A stretch of 64,000 bases of DNA, taken from the NCBI GenBank assembly GCA_030429705.1, contig JAUIES010000001.1:930001-994000 (forward strand). Direction: 5' to 3'. Shown here piece by piece: positions 52,998-61,258 of the stretch. This DNA is from Phycisphaerae bacterium. Its GTDB lineage: Bacteria; Planctomycetota; Phycisphaerae; Phycisphaerales; UBA1924. Numbering within the stretch: position 1 is the stretch's first letter; every line of letters starts with the position of its first letter. Below the pieces are notes generated by a model, which was not told the DNA's origin, did no database searches, and saw only the letters and a list, made by a program, of their open reading frames with translations. The translations under genes were made by a program, and so were the position numbers.

Positions 52998-53672
52998 TCA
53001 TGCATGCACAATCTGTTCGAACAGGTCGCGCATCCTTCGGAGCGCTGTATCCATCGCCCACCGCTGACCGTCGCGGTCCCCGGTGGTGTTGCTGATTACT
53101 CGGATCTCGACGAACCGCAACCTGAGTCGGTCGGCGACCAGTCCGACGGCAGCGCCCTCCATCGCTTCAACACTCGCATTTGTTCGTAGCGCAGTCGCCT
53201 CTGCCGATGCATTGGTGCCGGAACAGGTCGATACGGTGGCGATGCGGACCGGCGCACAGCCGATGCAGGTCGCTGTCTCAATGAGAGACGCATCGCCGTC
53301 GACGCCATCACCCTGCATCGCCGGCGAAAAACCCAAGTCGTCAAGCGAAGTAAACCCGCTCGGTGTCAAGAGTCCTTCGTCCGAGAATACACTCCGGGTC
53401 GCCACCACCGCCGCACCGAGATCGAGCGACGATCCGGGCAGGGAACCACCAATCCCAATGTTCAGGAGGGTCCGATCATTGTCTGAATCGGCGAACCGCG
53501 CGATGGCACCAGCTGCGTTGGCTTTGCCTGCACCAGTCAGGACGACATCGAGACCCGGGCGGACAGACACGCGCTGCCAAGGGTTGCACGATCGTTCTGG
53601 CATGATGGCATCGAATTCGAGCCTCGAAGCCACCGCGACGAGCACACAACCATCATCCGACGCAAATTTCAT
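52998..53672 (-). CDS. Futalosine hydrolase / nucleoside phosphorylase-like protein
   Basis: A 224-residue protein of the PNP/UDP nucleosidase superfamily. VLTGAGKANAAGAIARF (about 45-61), LLNIGIGGSLPGSSLDLGAA and EGLLTPSGFTSLDDLGFSPA match futalosine hydrolase (MqnB) more than MTA/SAH nucleosidase. VEAMEGAAVGLVADRLRLRF holds the nucleoside-binding E-x-ME-G region, then VRVISNTTGDRDGQRW, where the catalytic Asp is found. MqnB acts in the futalosine route of menaquinone synthesis. No other mqn gene is in the window, so the pathway role is inferred. The ATG at 53672 was chosen; GTG at 53684 is an alternative. Confidence 0.8.
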   Translation of the reverse strand: MKFASDDGCVLVAVASRLEFDAIMPERSCNPWQRVSVRPGLDVVLTGAGKANAAGAIARFADSDNDRTLLNIGIGGSLPGSSLDLGAAVVATRSVFSDEGLLTPSGFTSLDDLGFSPAMQGDGVDGDASLIETATCIGCAPVRIATVSTCSGTNASAEATALRTNASVEAMEGAAVGLVADRLRLRFVEIRVISNTTGDRDGQRWAMDTALRRMRDLFEQIVHA

Positions 53673-53775
53673 AGTCGATCTCACCGGAAGTCGTCATAAA
53701 CGAATAATTTGAGGAATCTTTGGTTCAGTGCCATAGTATTCAATGAGTGGGGGCATGCTGAAGAAAGAGGTCATG

Positions 53776-55422
53776 ATGAGCACCAATCTGTCGAATCTGC
53801 CAGCGCGTACACGCCCGGGGAATACCGCCTTGGTTGTTGTCGTCTCGCTCGTCATCCTCCTCGGTCTGGGCGTCGGCGGTGTCATGCTCTATCAGGGCGA
53901 TGGCGACGGCTCGACGAAGGAAGCGTCAACCACCGCTGAACTGGCGAGTGTTGAACTCAGTGATTTCGATATCAGCACGCTCGCGATGGGCGAACTCGAA
54001 GCCAAGAACCGCATCGAGATTCGCAATCGCATGGATGGCATGGCAACCATCATCGAAATCGTGCCAGAAGGCACCACCGTCGCAGAAGGCGACTTGCTCG
54101 TAAAACTCAACGCCGATGCCATTGAAGATGAAATCGCTTCCGAAGAACTGGCACTCGATGAAGCCAAAGCCCAGTTGTTGGCAGCCGAGACTGATCTCGA
54201 GATCCAGAAAAGTGAAAACGATTCGAGAACGCGCAAAGCAAAACTCCAGATCGATCTTGCGGACCTCGCGCTCAAGCAGTGGCGTGAAGGCGATCTAGTC
54301 AAGACGCTGAATGATCAGAAACTGTCGATCGAGCAAGCGGAACGACAGGTCGAGCGCCTCAGCGACAAATGTGAGAAGAATGTCGAACTGCTCGAAAAGC
54401 AATTTATCAGCAAAGACCAATTCGACCTCGACAACATCGCACTGATTGATGCACAAGCATCGCTGACGCGAGCGAATCTGACGGCATTGGTCTACGAAAA
54501 ATACCAACAACCACGCGACGAAAAGCAGAAACTGTCTGACCTTGAAGAAGCCAAAGCCGAACTTGAACGAGTCGAACAGGAAAACGACATTAACTCGACG
54601 AGTAAGCAAGCAGCGGTGACCAATCGGCGTCGACAGGCTGAACGCAGACAGCAACGACTTGACGAGTTCCGCGAGCAATTGGCGTACTCAACCGTGACTG
54701 CTCCGTCACCCGGCTTGGTGGTTTATGGCACGACAGTCCAGTCGGACAACTGGCGTATGTCGAACGATGGCCCGCTCCAGGTCGGTCGCCAAGTCGGCCC
54801 CAACGACCTATTGATTGTTCTCCCTGACACATCGCAAATGATGGCGAAGGTCAAAGTCCACGAGAGCCTTGCCGGTCGCATCCGCCCGGGTCAGCCCGCG
54901 ACGGTCAAAGTCGAAGCGGTCGGTACAACCTACCAAGGGACAGTTGACAGTGTTGGTGTCATGGCTGAAGGGGGAGGCTGGCGCGATCCCAACCTGCGCG
55001 AGTATTCTGTTCGAATTGCACTTGATGACGGCCAGGAAACGACTGGTCTCAAACCGTCCATGCGGGCCGAATCGAACATCTTGCTCGGCAATGTTGAACA
55101 AGCACTCAATGTGCCGATTCAGGCCGTCTTTATCGATGGCCCTGTGACCTATGTCTACATGCCCGAGGGCACACGATTTGTGCGGAAGCCCATCCAACTC
55201 GGTCGACGCTCTGACACACGGGCTGAGATTCTTGCCGGGCTCGATGTTGGTGATCTCGTGTTGCTGAGAACGCCGACACCTGGCGAAGTTGTTTCAGAGC
55301 CTTGGGATGAACAGGAACTTCAGGTTGCCGGGTACTCGCTCGATGAAGAAGGCAATCCGATGGCTCCACCTCGCAGCCGAGGCGGAGGCCCCCGCGGGCG
55401 TTCGCCACAGGCATCGGGTTAA
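53776..55422 (+). CDS. HlyD/RND-type membrane fusion (periplasmic adaptor) protein, orphan
   Basis: A 548-residue adaptor with one N-terminal membrane helix (NTALVVVVSLVILLGLGVGG). The lipoyl half-motif ALNRIEIRNRMDGMATIIEI-like region and EGTTVAEGDLLVKLNADAIE begin the barrel-sandwich. A long coiled coil spans about 115-295, very rich in Glu, Lys, Gln and Arg. The second lipoyl half is AYSTVTAPSPGLVVYGTTVQ, followed by beta-barrel and membrane-proximal domains (VKVHESLAGRIRPGQPATVK; VKVEAVGTTYQGTVDSVG). The C-terminus is Gly/Arg/Pro-rich (RSRGGGPRGRSPQASG). No ABC transporter or outer-membrane channel gene is adjacent, so the partner is unknown. The second of two ATGs (53776) has the better Shine-Dalgarno spacing. 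Confidence 0.88.
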   Translation: MSTNLSNLPARTRPGNTALVVVVSLVILLGLGVGGVMLYQGDGDGSTKEASTTAELASVELSDFDISTLAMGELEAKNRIEIRNRMDGMATIIEIVPEGTTVAEGDLLVKLNADAIEDEIASEELALDEAKAQLLAAETDLEIQKSENDSRTRKAKLQIDLADLALKQWREGDLVKTLNDQKLSIEQAERQVERLSDKCEKNVELLEKQFISKDQFDLDNIALIDAQASLTRANLTALVYEKYQQPRDEKQKLSDLEEAKAELERVEQENDINSTSKQAAVTNRRRQAERRQQRLDEFREQLAYSTVTAPSPGLVVYGTTVQSDNWRMSNDGPLQVGRQVGPNDLLIVLPDTSQMMAKVKVHESLAGRIRPGQPATVKVEAVGTTYQGTVDSVGVMAEGGGWRDPNLREYSVRIALDDGQETTGLKPSMRAESNILLGNVEQALNVPIQAVFIDGPVTYVYMPEGTRFVRKPIQLGRRSDTRAEILAGLDVGDLVLLRTPTPGEVVSEPWDEQELQVAGYSLDEEGNPMAPPRSRGGGPRGRSPQASG

Positions 55423-55431
55423 AACGCCAAG

Positions 55432-56244
55432 TTAGCGGTCTTTCTTCCGAATCCACCCGGTCAGTTTTTGTGAAATCGACGGATCTTCCGGATCTGGTTT
55501 TGCAACTGCAGGAGTGGGTTTGGATGAATCATCAGTTGCTGCTGGCATACTCATCAGCGTCGTTGCTGTAAATGTCATGCCATCTTCAGCATCAGGATCG
55601 GCTCGCCAAGACGGCCCAGTCGCCACAGGCCGACCCGTTGACTCCCCGTTCGAACCGATCTCCGTTGCAAACCCGTCAGAGAACTTGACGAATCGCATGA
55701 CCGATTTACCGGCAAGGATCTCGTCGCCGTGCCCGAGAGGCATCGGTGCAGTCACCTTGGCACCATTGATGAATGTCCCCCACCGGCTGCCAAGATCTTC
55801 AATCATGTGTCGGCCTGCTCGCACAACGATGCGTACATGCCGTCGCGACACATGTTCATCATCGAGCACGATATCGTTCTTGCGACCACTTCGGCCGACG
55901 AGAATGTCGGACCCTTCGTCGACGGGCAGCACGAGTCGCAGCCGTCGAACCGCTCCGTCACTCGGGGTTGAAATCAGCAATTCGGGCTTGGTCCAGTCGG
56001 CGGTATTCGCAGCACCCGTTTCATCGCGGTCGGCGTGGTCTTTAACACGCACCCGTAGGCCTTCGATCTCGACCCACTCGCCAGACTCAAGCCGCCGGCC
56101 TCCACCAAACTCGTCGCCGCCAGCGAGCACGCCTCGCGGCCCAAACCGCAGCGCGACCTCGGGCACCTTCGGACCCTCCGCTGGCTGCTGGATTTCAACC
56201 GAATAATGCCGTTTGCCGTGATCCACCAACGCCGCTCCAGACAC
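55432..56244 (-). CDS. FHA-domain protein
   Basis: A 270-residue protein with a GTG start. Residues 1-95 are of unknown fold. An FHA domain follows (about 105-190): DILVGRSGRKNDIVLDDEHV, VSRRHVRIVVRAGRHMIEDL, SRWGTFINGAKVTAPMPLGH, with the GR, S-x2-H and N-G residues that read phosphothreonine. The C-terminus is a Ser/Thr/Pro-rich tail (ATDDSSKPTPAVAKPDPEDP) and a basic end (GWIRKKDR). It sits 110 bases downstream of the FHA-kinase gene on the same strand and is probably its binding partner or substrate (inference). It is convergent with the HlyD-type gene. Confidence 0.88.
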   Translation of the reverse strand: MSGAALVDHGKRHYSVEIQQPAEGPKVPEVALRFGPRGVLAGGDEFGGGRRLESGEWVEIEGLRVRVKDHADRDETGAANTADWTKPELLISTPSDGAVRRLRLVLPVDEGSDILVGRSGRKNDIVLDDEHVSRRHVRIVVRAGRHMIEDLGSRWGTFINGAKVTAPMPLGHGDEILAGKSVMRFVKFSDGFATEIGSNGESTGRPVATGPSWRADPDAEDGMTFTATTLMSMPAATDDSSKPTPAVAKPDPEDPSISQKLTGWIRKKDR

Positions 56245-56249
56245 CTAAA

Positions 56250-56310
56250 CCACTGATATCTATTAGGATATACGCCGAATTATGATATCGGCTCCATGAA
56301 CCTTGTTCCA
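56250..56310 (-). promoter_or_regulatory. AT-rich promoter-like segment before the FHA gene
   Basis: A locally AT-rich stretch with CATAAT and TATATC/TAATAG-type hexamers in the 111-bp gap between the kinase stop and the FHA-protein start. It could provide a separate promoter for the FHA gene; no convincing -35 was seen. Confidence 0.3.
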
Positions 56311-56355
56311 TGATGATTCATCGACCGAGTTTGTCGCGGTTGACGCGACTCAATC

Positions 56356-58590
56356 TCAGGGCAGGAACGGGATCCGCCCCTTCTTGTCAAGCCCTGACTC
56401 GACTCGAATCCACCCTCGGAGCGATTCGGCCATATCCGAGCATCGATTGAACCGGTCGTCGGGCCGCCTGGCCATGGCTTTGAGGCATATTGCACCGAGT
56501 GACTCAGGCACACTCCAAACCAGCGTCGCCGGTGCCTGCGGCTCTTCGGTCGTGATGCCACGCAAGACCTCTGCCACCGTCCCCTTGTAGGCCGGTCGAT
56601 AACAGAGAAACTCATACAGCACAGCACCAAGGCTCCAGATGTCCGCCCGCGCGTCACCAGCCTGCACTTCATCTGAAAAACTCGCCCAGTCGGCGACGCG
56701 CTCAGGCGACAGGTATCGTGGTGTGCCCACACGAGCACGACCATTCCCCTGACGATCGGCTGGCTTGGTCGCGAGCCCGAAGTCAGTGATCATCATGCGG
56801 CCGTCCTCAGACATCAGCAAGTTGCTCGGCTTGATGTCTCGGTGCAGCACACCTTCGACATGGGCACGCTCGAGACCGTCGGCTACACCCGCAATCCAAC
56901 TCGCCACCAGCAGGTAGTACGGTGTTTTGTCGTGCCCGACCAACTCGCGCAGTTCGGCAGGGCTTCTCCTGGGATCGACCCGCGCGGTTTCAAGAATCTG
57001 GTCGCCGCGCAACTGATGAGTGCCCGCAGACTCAAACGCCTTGATGACTTTTGAACCATCCATCCCGCGGACAAACTGCATGACAAAGTACCCACCGCGA
57101 CCGAGTCTCTCAAACTGATACACCTGCACAATGTTCGGGTGTTCAAGCCTCGCCGCAGCCCGCGCTTCTTGCTGAAGCAACTCCTGCGCTTCCGGATCGA
57201 CCGAACGAAGTACCTTGATCGCGACATCCTTATCAAGTTGATGATCATGCGCGAGGAAGACACGACCCATGCCGCCCGCGCCGATCTCCTCTTTCAATGT
57301 GAATCCACTGATGTCCGGCATGACATCGGCACCCTCTGAGGCATCTGGTGGGGGCGGCGGCGTGCCGCGCGTGGCATGCGTTGCTGCAGAAAGATCCGCT
57401 GCCGTTTCATCAGCATCACTCAACGCAGCAAGACTTGGATCAGGAGCCGCAATACTCGGAGGTGGCGCAACCGGGGCCGCAGGTGTCGACCAACGAGATG
57501 CGGGTCGAGCCGACTTCGAGCCAGTCCGCTCACTCGCCAAGCGGGTCGCTATCTTCACGGCACGATCAATGCGTTGTGTTGGCGATCGACGAGCATGTCC
57601 GAGCGTCAACCACACATCTTCGGTGTCCGGGTTTCGCCCGTCGAGTTCATCATCGAGCATGATCATACATCGAAGCAGTTGATACACATGCGCATCTTCT
57701 TCGAGACCATGCCCACGGGCACGCTCGACGCCTCGCGCGATCAATGCCCGCAACTGGTCCGCGTCTTTCGACCCGGTTTCTTCAGGAAACTCTTCGCGCA
57801 GATCAACTTCAATACGATCGACCAGATCGCCTTCGGCACCGTAAGTGACGCGACGACCCCACGAACGACTGGTGCCAGAATCACTCACGGAAGAAGCATC
57901 GCTTGATGGTTCGTGCGTGCCGCTCAGATCGACCTGTGCATCGTCAGCGGCCGCTAATTGTTGCTCTTCCGGACTGACCTCTTCAGTGCCGCTTGGCTCG
58001 AGCCCCGTCGCAGGTGGGATATGCCCGCGCTCAGGCCACATCGATTCGTCGCGCGTTCGAGCACTCGTCGAAGATCCAGATGACGAACCGGATGATGAAG
58101 ATGAAACAGCATCCTCCTGACTCATGATGAGCCCTGAAGAAGTTGAATCATCATCCGTGTCGATTTCTCCATCAGACGACGGCGTGACCTCTGGTGAAGC
58201 TGGTGCTTCGTCAGCATCGGCAACAGACTCGGTTTCAAGCAGAACCGACCGATCAGCAGGTGCATCCGTCGTGCTGAATTCCGACTTCAATCTGACCCGC
58301 AACGCCGTTGCCCCAACCAGCAACTCGGCACCATCTTCGACAGCCATGGGTTCAGCGACAAAATCGCCATTGAGACAGGTCCCGATCTCATCATCGAGAT
58401 TTTCGACGAACACTTGATCATCGCTGATATACAACCGGCAGTGCCGATCGGCAGCCATGTCGTCTGCAATGCGAATGACACAGTTTGCAGCCCGCCCGAT
58501 GACGCATTCTGAGCCTGGTCCATCGAGCGACGCTTCGAACCGGCCGTCCGAACCCGAACCATCTGTTGTGTTGAGTTCAATGCGAATCAA
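56356..58590 (-). CDS. FHA-domain Ser/Thr protein kinase
   Basis: A 744-residue kinase. An N-terminal FHA domain (about 20-100; SECVIGRAANCVIRIADD, RHCRLYISDDQVFVENLDDE, GTCLNGDF) is followed by a long acidic, Ser-rich linker (SSSGSSSGSSTSARTRDES and EVSPEEQQLAAADD; to about 390). The Hanks-type kinase domain has the Gly loop EEIGAGGMGRVFLA (about 436), the catalytic Lys in KDVAIKVLRS (about 457), HRDIKPSN (about 580), DFGLATKP (about 600) and SPERVADW in place of APE. No membrane helix or extracellular domain is present, so it is a cytoplasmic kinase that could recognise phosphothreonine on its targets or on itself. Downstream lies the FHA protein. Confidence 0.94.
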   Translation of the reverse strand: MIRIELNTTDGSGSDGRFEASLDGPGSECVIGRAANCVIRIADDMAADRHCRLYISDDQVFVENLDDEIGTCLNGDFVAEPMAVEDGAELLVGATALRVRLKSEFSTTDAPADRSVLLETESVADADEAPASPEVTPSSDGEIDTDDDSTSSGLIMSQEDAVSSSSSGSSSGSSTSARTRDESMWPERGHIPPATGLEPSGTEEVSPEEQQLAAADDAQVDLSGTHEPSSDASSVSDSGTSRSWGRRVTYGAEGDLVDRIEVDLREEFPEETGSKDADQLRALIARGVERARGHGLEEDAHVYQLLRCMIMLDDELDGRNPDTEDVWLTLGHARRSPTQRIDRAVKIATRLASERTGSKSARPASRWSTPAAPVAPPPSIAAPDPSLAALSDADETAADLSAATHATRGTPPPPPDASEGADVMPDISGFTLKEEIGAGGMGRVFLAHDHQLDKDVAIKVLRSVDPEAQELLQQEARAAARLEHPNIVQVYQFERLGRGGYFVMQFVRGMDGSKVIKAFESAGTHQLRGDQILETARVDPRRSPAELRELVGHDKTPYYLLVASWIAGVADGLERAHVEGVLHRDIKPSNLLMSEDGRMMITDFGLATKPADRQGNGRARVGTPRYLSPERVADWASFSDEVQAGDARADIWSLGAVLYEFLCYRPAYKGTVAEVLRGITTEEPQAPATLVWSVPESLGAICLKAMARRPDDRFNRCSDMAESLRGWIRVESGLDKKGRIPFLP

Positions 58591-58690
58591 ACCAACCCTC
58601 GCGACCCAGAAGCCTTCAATCGGAAACGATAACCGGGTTCTTCACTATACCGAGCCCTGAGCGTCCAAGCCCTCGATCCGAGCCGATCAA

Positions 58691-59860
58691 TCATCGAACT
58701 TTGATCGTCGCGAGCCCAATGACCGCAAACAGGATGGTCACAATCCAAAGCCGTGCAACGACCTGCTGTTCAGCCCAACCGCCAAGATGAAGGTGGTGGT
58801 GATAGGGCGCACACCGAAAAATCCGCTTGCCGCCGGTTGATTTGAAGTACCCAACCTGCAACACCACCGAACCGATCTCGATCAGACAGACACCGCACAG
58901 AATCAACGCGACGATCTCCTGCCGAACCACGACCGCGATGTACGCGATCAAGCCGCCGATCGCGAGTGAACCGGTATCACCCATAAACACCATCGCTGGC
59001 GCGCAGTTCCACCACAGGAACCCGAGACAGGCACCAGCCATAGCTCCCGCGATCACCGCGAGTTCGTTGGACCCGACGACATGTGGCACGAGCAGGTAAT
59101 GGGCCCAGGTATCCGTGCCGGCGACCAGCGCCAACACCAGCAGCGCCAGACAGACTGTGCCGCCGATGCCAGAGACCAAACCATCCATGCCATCCGTGAT
59201 ATTGACTGCATTACTCAGCCCGGCGACCATCAGTGTCGACAGTAAGACGAACGCACCGAGCCCGAGAAAAATCAGCCCGCCGGCAACGCCACCAATCTGG
59301 GATACATAAGTCTTCTGAAATGGCAGATTCACGACATGAGCAATGTCCTGCGCCGCGTCTGTGTTGCCTTCGCGATAGACAAATACACCAACCAGAGCGC
59401 CGATGCCGAGTTGGAAAATGAGTTTCTCCCAGGCGTACAGCCCCTGCCGACCGTCGCCGCGCCTCGCTGCGGTGAGTTTGAGGAAATCATCAACCCCCCC
59501 GAGAACTGCCAACCAGACCAGGACAACCAGCCCGAGCAAGATGTAAAAATTCTCCAGGTCTGCCAACAGCAACGTCGTCAACCCGATCGCGCCGCAGATC
59601 AGGACGCCGCCCATCGTGGGTGTATTGGCGCGGCTGACGGCGTTCTCGCGCAGCGCTTCAGCATCGGTGAGCCCTGAGTCACCGATCTTCATTCTTGTTA
59701 GAATGCTGATCGTGGGTCGACCTGCAAGAAGGACAAGAAAGAACGCCAGCCCGATTGCTGCCAGCGCACGAAATTGCACTTCGTCAAGCGGGCTGAAGAT
59801 CGAATACAACCCATTGGCGACGAGCCATTCTCGCAAGGTCTGATGGATCAAGTAGAGCAT
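58691..59860 (-). CDS. mraY: Phospho-N-acetylmuramoyl-pentapeptide-transferase
   Basis: A 389-residue polytopic enzyme that makes lipid I by moving phospho-MurNAc-pentapeptide to undecaprenyl phosphate. Diagnostic blocks are RANTPTMGGVLICGAIGLTT, DDFLKLTAARRGDGRQGLYA, SNAVNITDGMDGLVSGIGGT and VFMGDTGSLAIGGLIAYIAV, with the catalytic Asp residues of the family. The C-terminus RCAPYHHHLHLGGW and VVARLWIVTILFAVIGLATI is standard MraY. It is slightly longer than the usual 360 residues, in a loop after helix 5 (YREGNTDAAQDIAHVV). It is three bases after murF. Confidence 0.96.
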   Translation of the reverse strand: MLYLIHQTLREWLVANGLYSIFSPLDEVQFRALAAIGLAFFLVLLAGRPTISILTRMKIGDSGLTDAEALRENAVSRANTPTMGGVLICGAIGLTTLLLADLENFYILLGLVVLVWLAVLGGVDDFLKLTAARRGDGRQGLYAWEKLIFQLGIGALVGVFVYREGNTDAAQDIAHVVNLPFQKTYVSQIGGVAGGLIFLGLGAFVLLSTLMVAGLSNAVNITDGMDGLVSGIGGTVCLALLVLALVAGTDTWAHYLLVPHVVGSNELAVIAGAMAGACLGFLWWNCAPAMVFMGDTGSLAIGGLIAYIAVVVRQEIVALILCGVCLIEIGSVVLQVGYFKSTGGKRIFRCAPYHHHLHLGGWAEQQVVARLWIVTILFAVIGLATIKVR

Positions 59861-59863
59861 GCG

Positions 59864-61258
59864 TTAGTGCAACTGTTCGACATCCTTCGGTTTCGCCGAG
59901 CCCGATTCGAATCGATCTACGAGCGCTGACGCGACGCGTTCCAGTGCCACGCCGCGAGAACCCTTCAATAACACGATATCCCCCGGTTCGACCAAAGCCA
60001 CGATTTCAGCAATCGCAGCGTCATCAGAACGAGGAAAACGATGTGTCAGACCCGTGGTGATGCTGCCCGCGTGGGCGCCGACGCCGATCACGATCTCCGC
60101 GATCGGTTCGCGATCGATCGATTCGCCGAGCGCCTGGTGTTCAGCCTTACAACTGGAGCCGAGTTCCAACATGTCACCCAGGACGGCCACGCGTCTCCCG
60201 CCGGTGATACCAGCAAGCGTTCGTATTGCTGCCCGCATCGAGTCAGGGTTTGCGTTGTACGCATCGTTGATGATCGTCACAGCCCCGACTTTTCGCATTT
60301 CCAAACGCATTGCCGGAGCAGCAGCCGTCGCGAGCCCTTCTGCGATCTCTGAATCTCGCAATCCAAATCGACGACCAACAACAACCGCGCAGGCTGCGTT
60401 CAGTGCATTGTGAGAACCGATGAGTCCAACCCGATACGCACCTCGATCATTGATCGAAAACAAAGTGCCGTCACCGGTAGAAGTAATCCCGGTCACGCGT
60501 ACATCGGACGCGGGGTCAAGCCCGAAGGACACCAGTCGATCTCTTGGAATACTCCGCAAGAACGGCTCAAGCGTCGGTGCGTCAGCCGGAACGACGCCGA
60601 GACCGCCCGCCCGTAGATGGACCATGAGCTGCGCTTTTTCACATGCCACGCCTTCAATCGAACCGAGCCCTTCGAGATGCGCCCGCCCGATACTCGTGAT
60701 GACCGCAACATCCGGATCACAAATGCGCGCCAGCCGTTCGATCTCGCCCGGGCTGCTCGTCCCGACCTCACACACCACATAGTGATGACCAAGCGGCACA
60801 TTCAAGAGTGTCAGTGGCACGCCGATGTCGTTGTTGAACGATTTGATCGATGCCGAGCCGGTGAACCTGCGACCAAGAACCGCGTCGATCAACCGAACGG
60901 TCGTTGTCTTCCCACAACTACCGGTCACCGCGACCACCTTCAGCGACTTCGCCTCGGCTCGATACGCGGTCGCAAGCCGAACGAGCGCTTCGCGTGGACA
61001 CGGTACCTGCAGCACGCCCATGTCATGCGGGATTGTCACCTCTCCCGAGCCGACAATCGCGACCGGGCTTCCCGCTGCACGAGCCTGCTCCAAAAACGCG
61101 CGGCCATCGGTGCGTTCACCCGGCAGTGCCACGAATATCTGCCCGGGCACGATGGATCGAGAATCGATCGACACGCCGAATGCCTCGTCGTGAGCAGGTT
61201 TGGACAGCCATACCCCCCCAGTGATTGTTCGCAACCGTTGTGCATTCCAAAAACTCAT
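59864..61258 (-). CDS. murF: UDP-N-acetylmuramoyl-tripeptide-D-alanyl-D-alanine ligase
   Basis: A 464-residue Mur ligase that adds D-Ala-D-Ala to the precursor. VSIDSRSIVPGQIFVALPGE is the N-terminal Mur signature, the P-loop is VVAVTGSCGKTTTVRLI, and SFNNDIGVPLTLLNVP and CEVGTSSPGEIERLARI are MurF specific. NDAYNANPDSMRAAIRTLA is the conserved C-terminal-domain block. P-loop and metal residues are intact. Its start overlaps the murE stop as ATGA. With MurE and MraY it shows that the organism can make peptidoglycan precursors. Confidence 0.96.
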   Translation of the reverse strand: MSFWNAQRLRTITGGVWLSKPAHDEAFGVSIDSRSIVPGQIFVALPGERTDGRAFLEQARAAGSPVAIVGSGEVTIPHDMGVLQVPCPREALVRLATAYRAEAKSLKVVAVTGSCGKTTTVRLIDAVLGRRFTGSASIKSFNNDIGVPLTLLNVPLGHHYVVCEVGTSSPGEIERLARICDPDVAVITSIGRAHLEGLGSIEGVACEKAQLMVHLRAGGLGVVPADAPTLEPFLRSIPRDRLVSFGLDPASDVRVTGITSTGDGTLFSINDRGAYRVGLIGSHNALNAACAVVVGRRFGLRDSEIAEGLATAAAPAMRLEMRKVGAVTIINDAYNANPDSMRAAIRTLAGITGGRRVAVLGDMLELGSSCKAEHQALGESIDREPIAEIVIGVGAHAGSITTGLTHRFPRSDDAAIAEIVALVEPGDIVLLKGSRGVALERVASALVDRFESGSAKPKDVEQLH

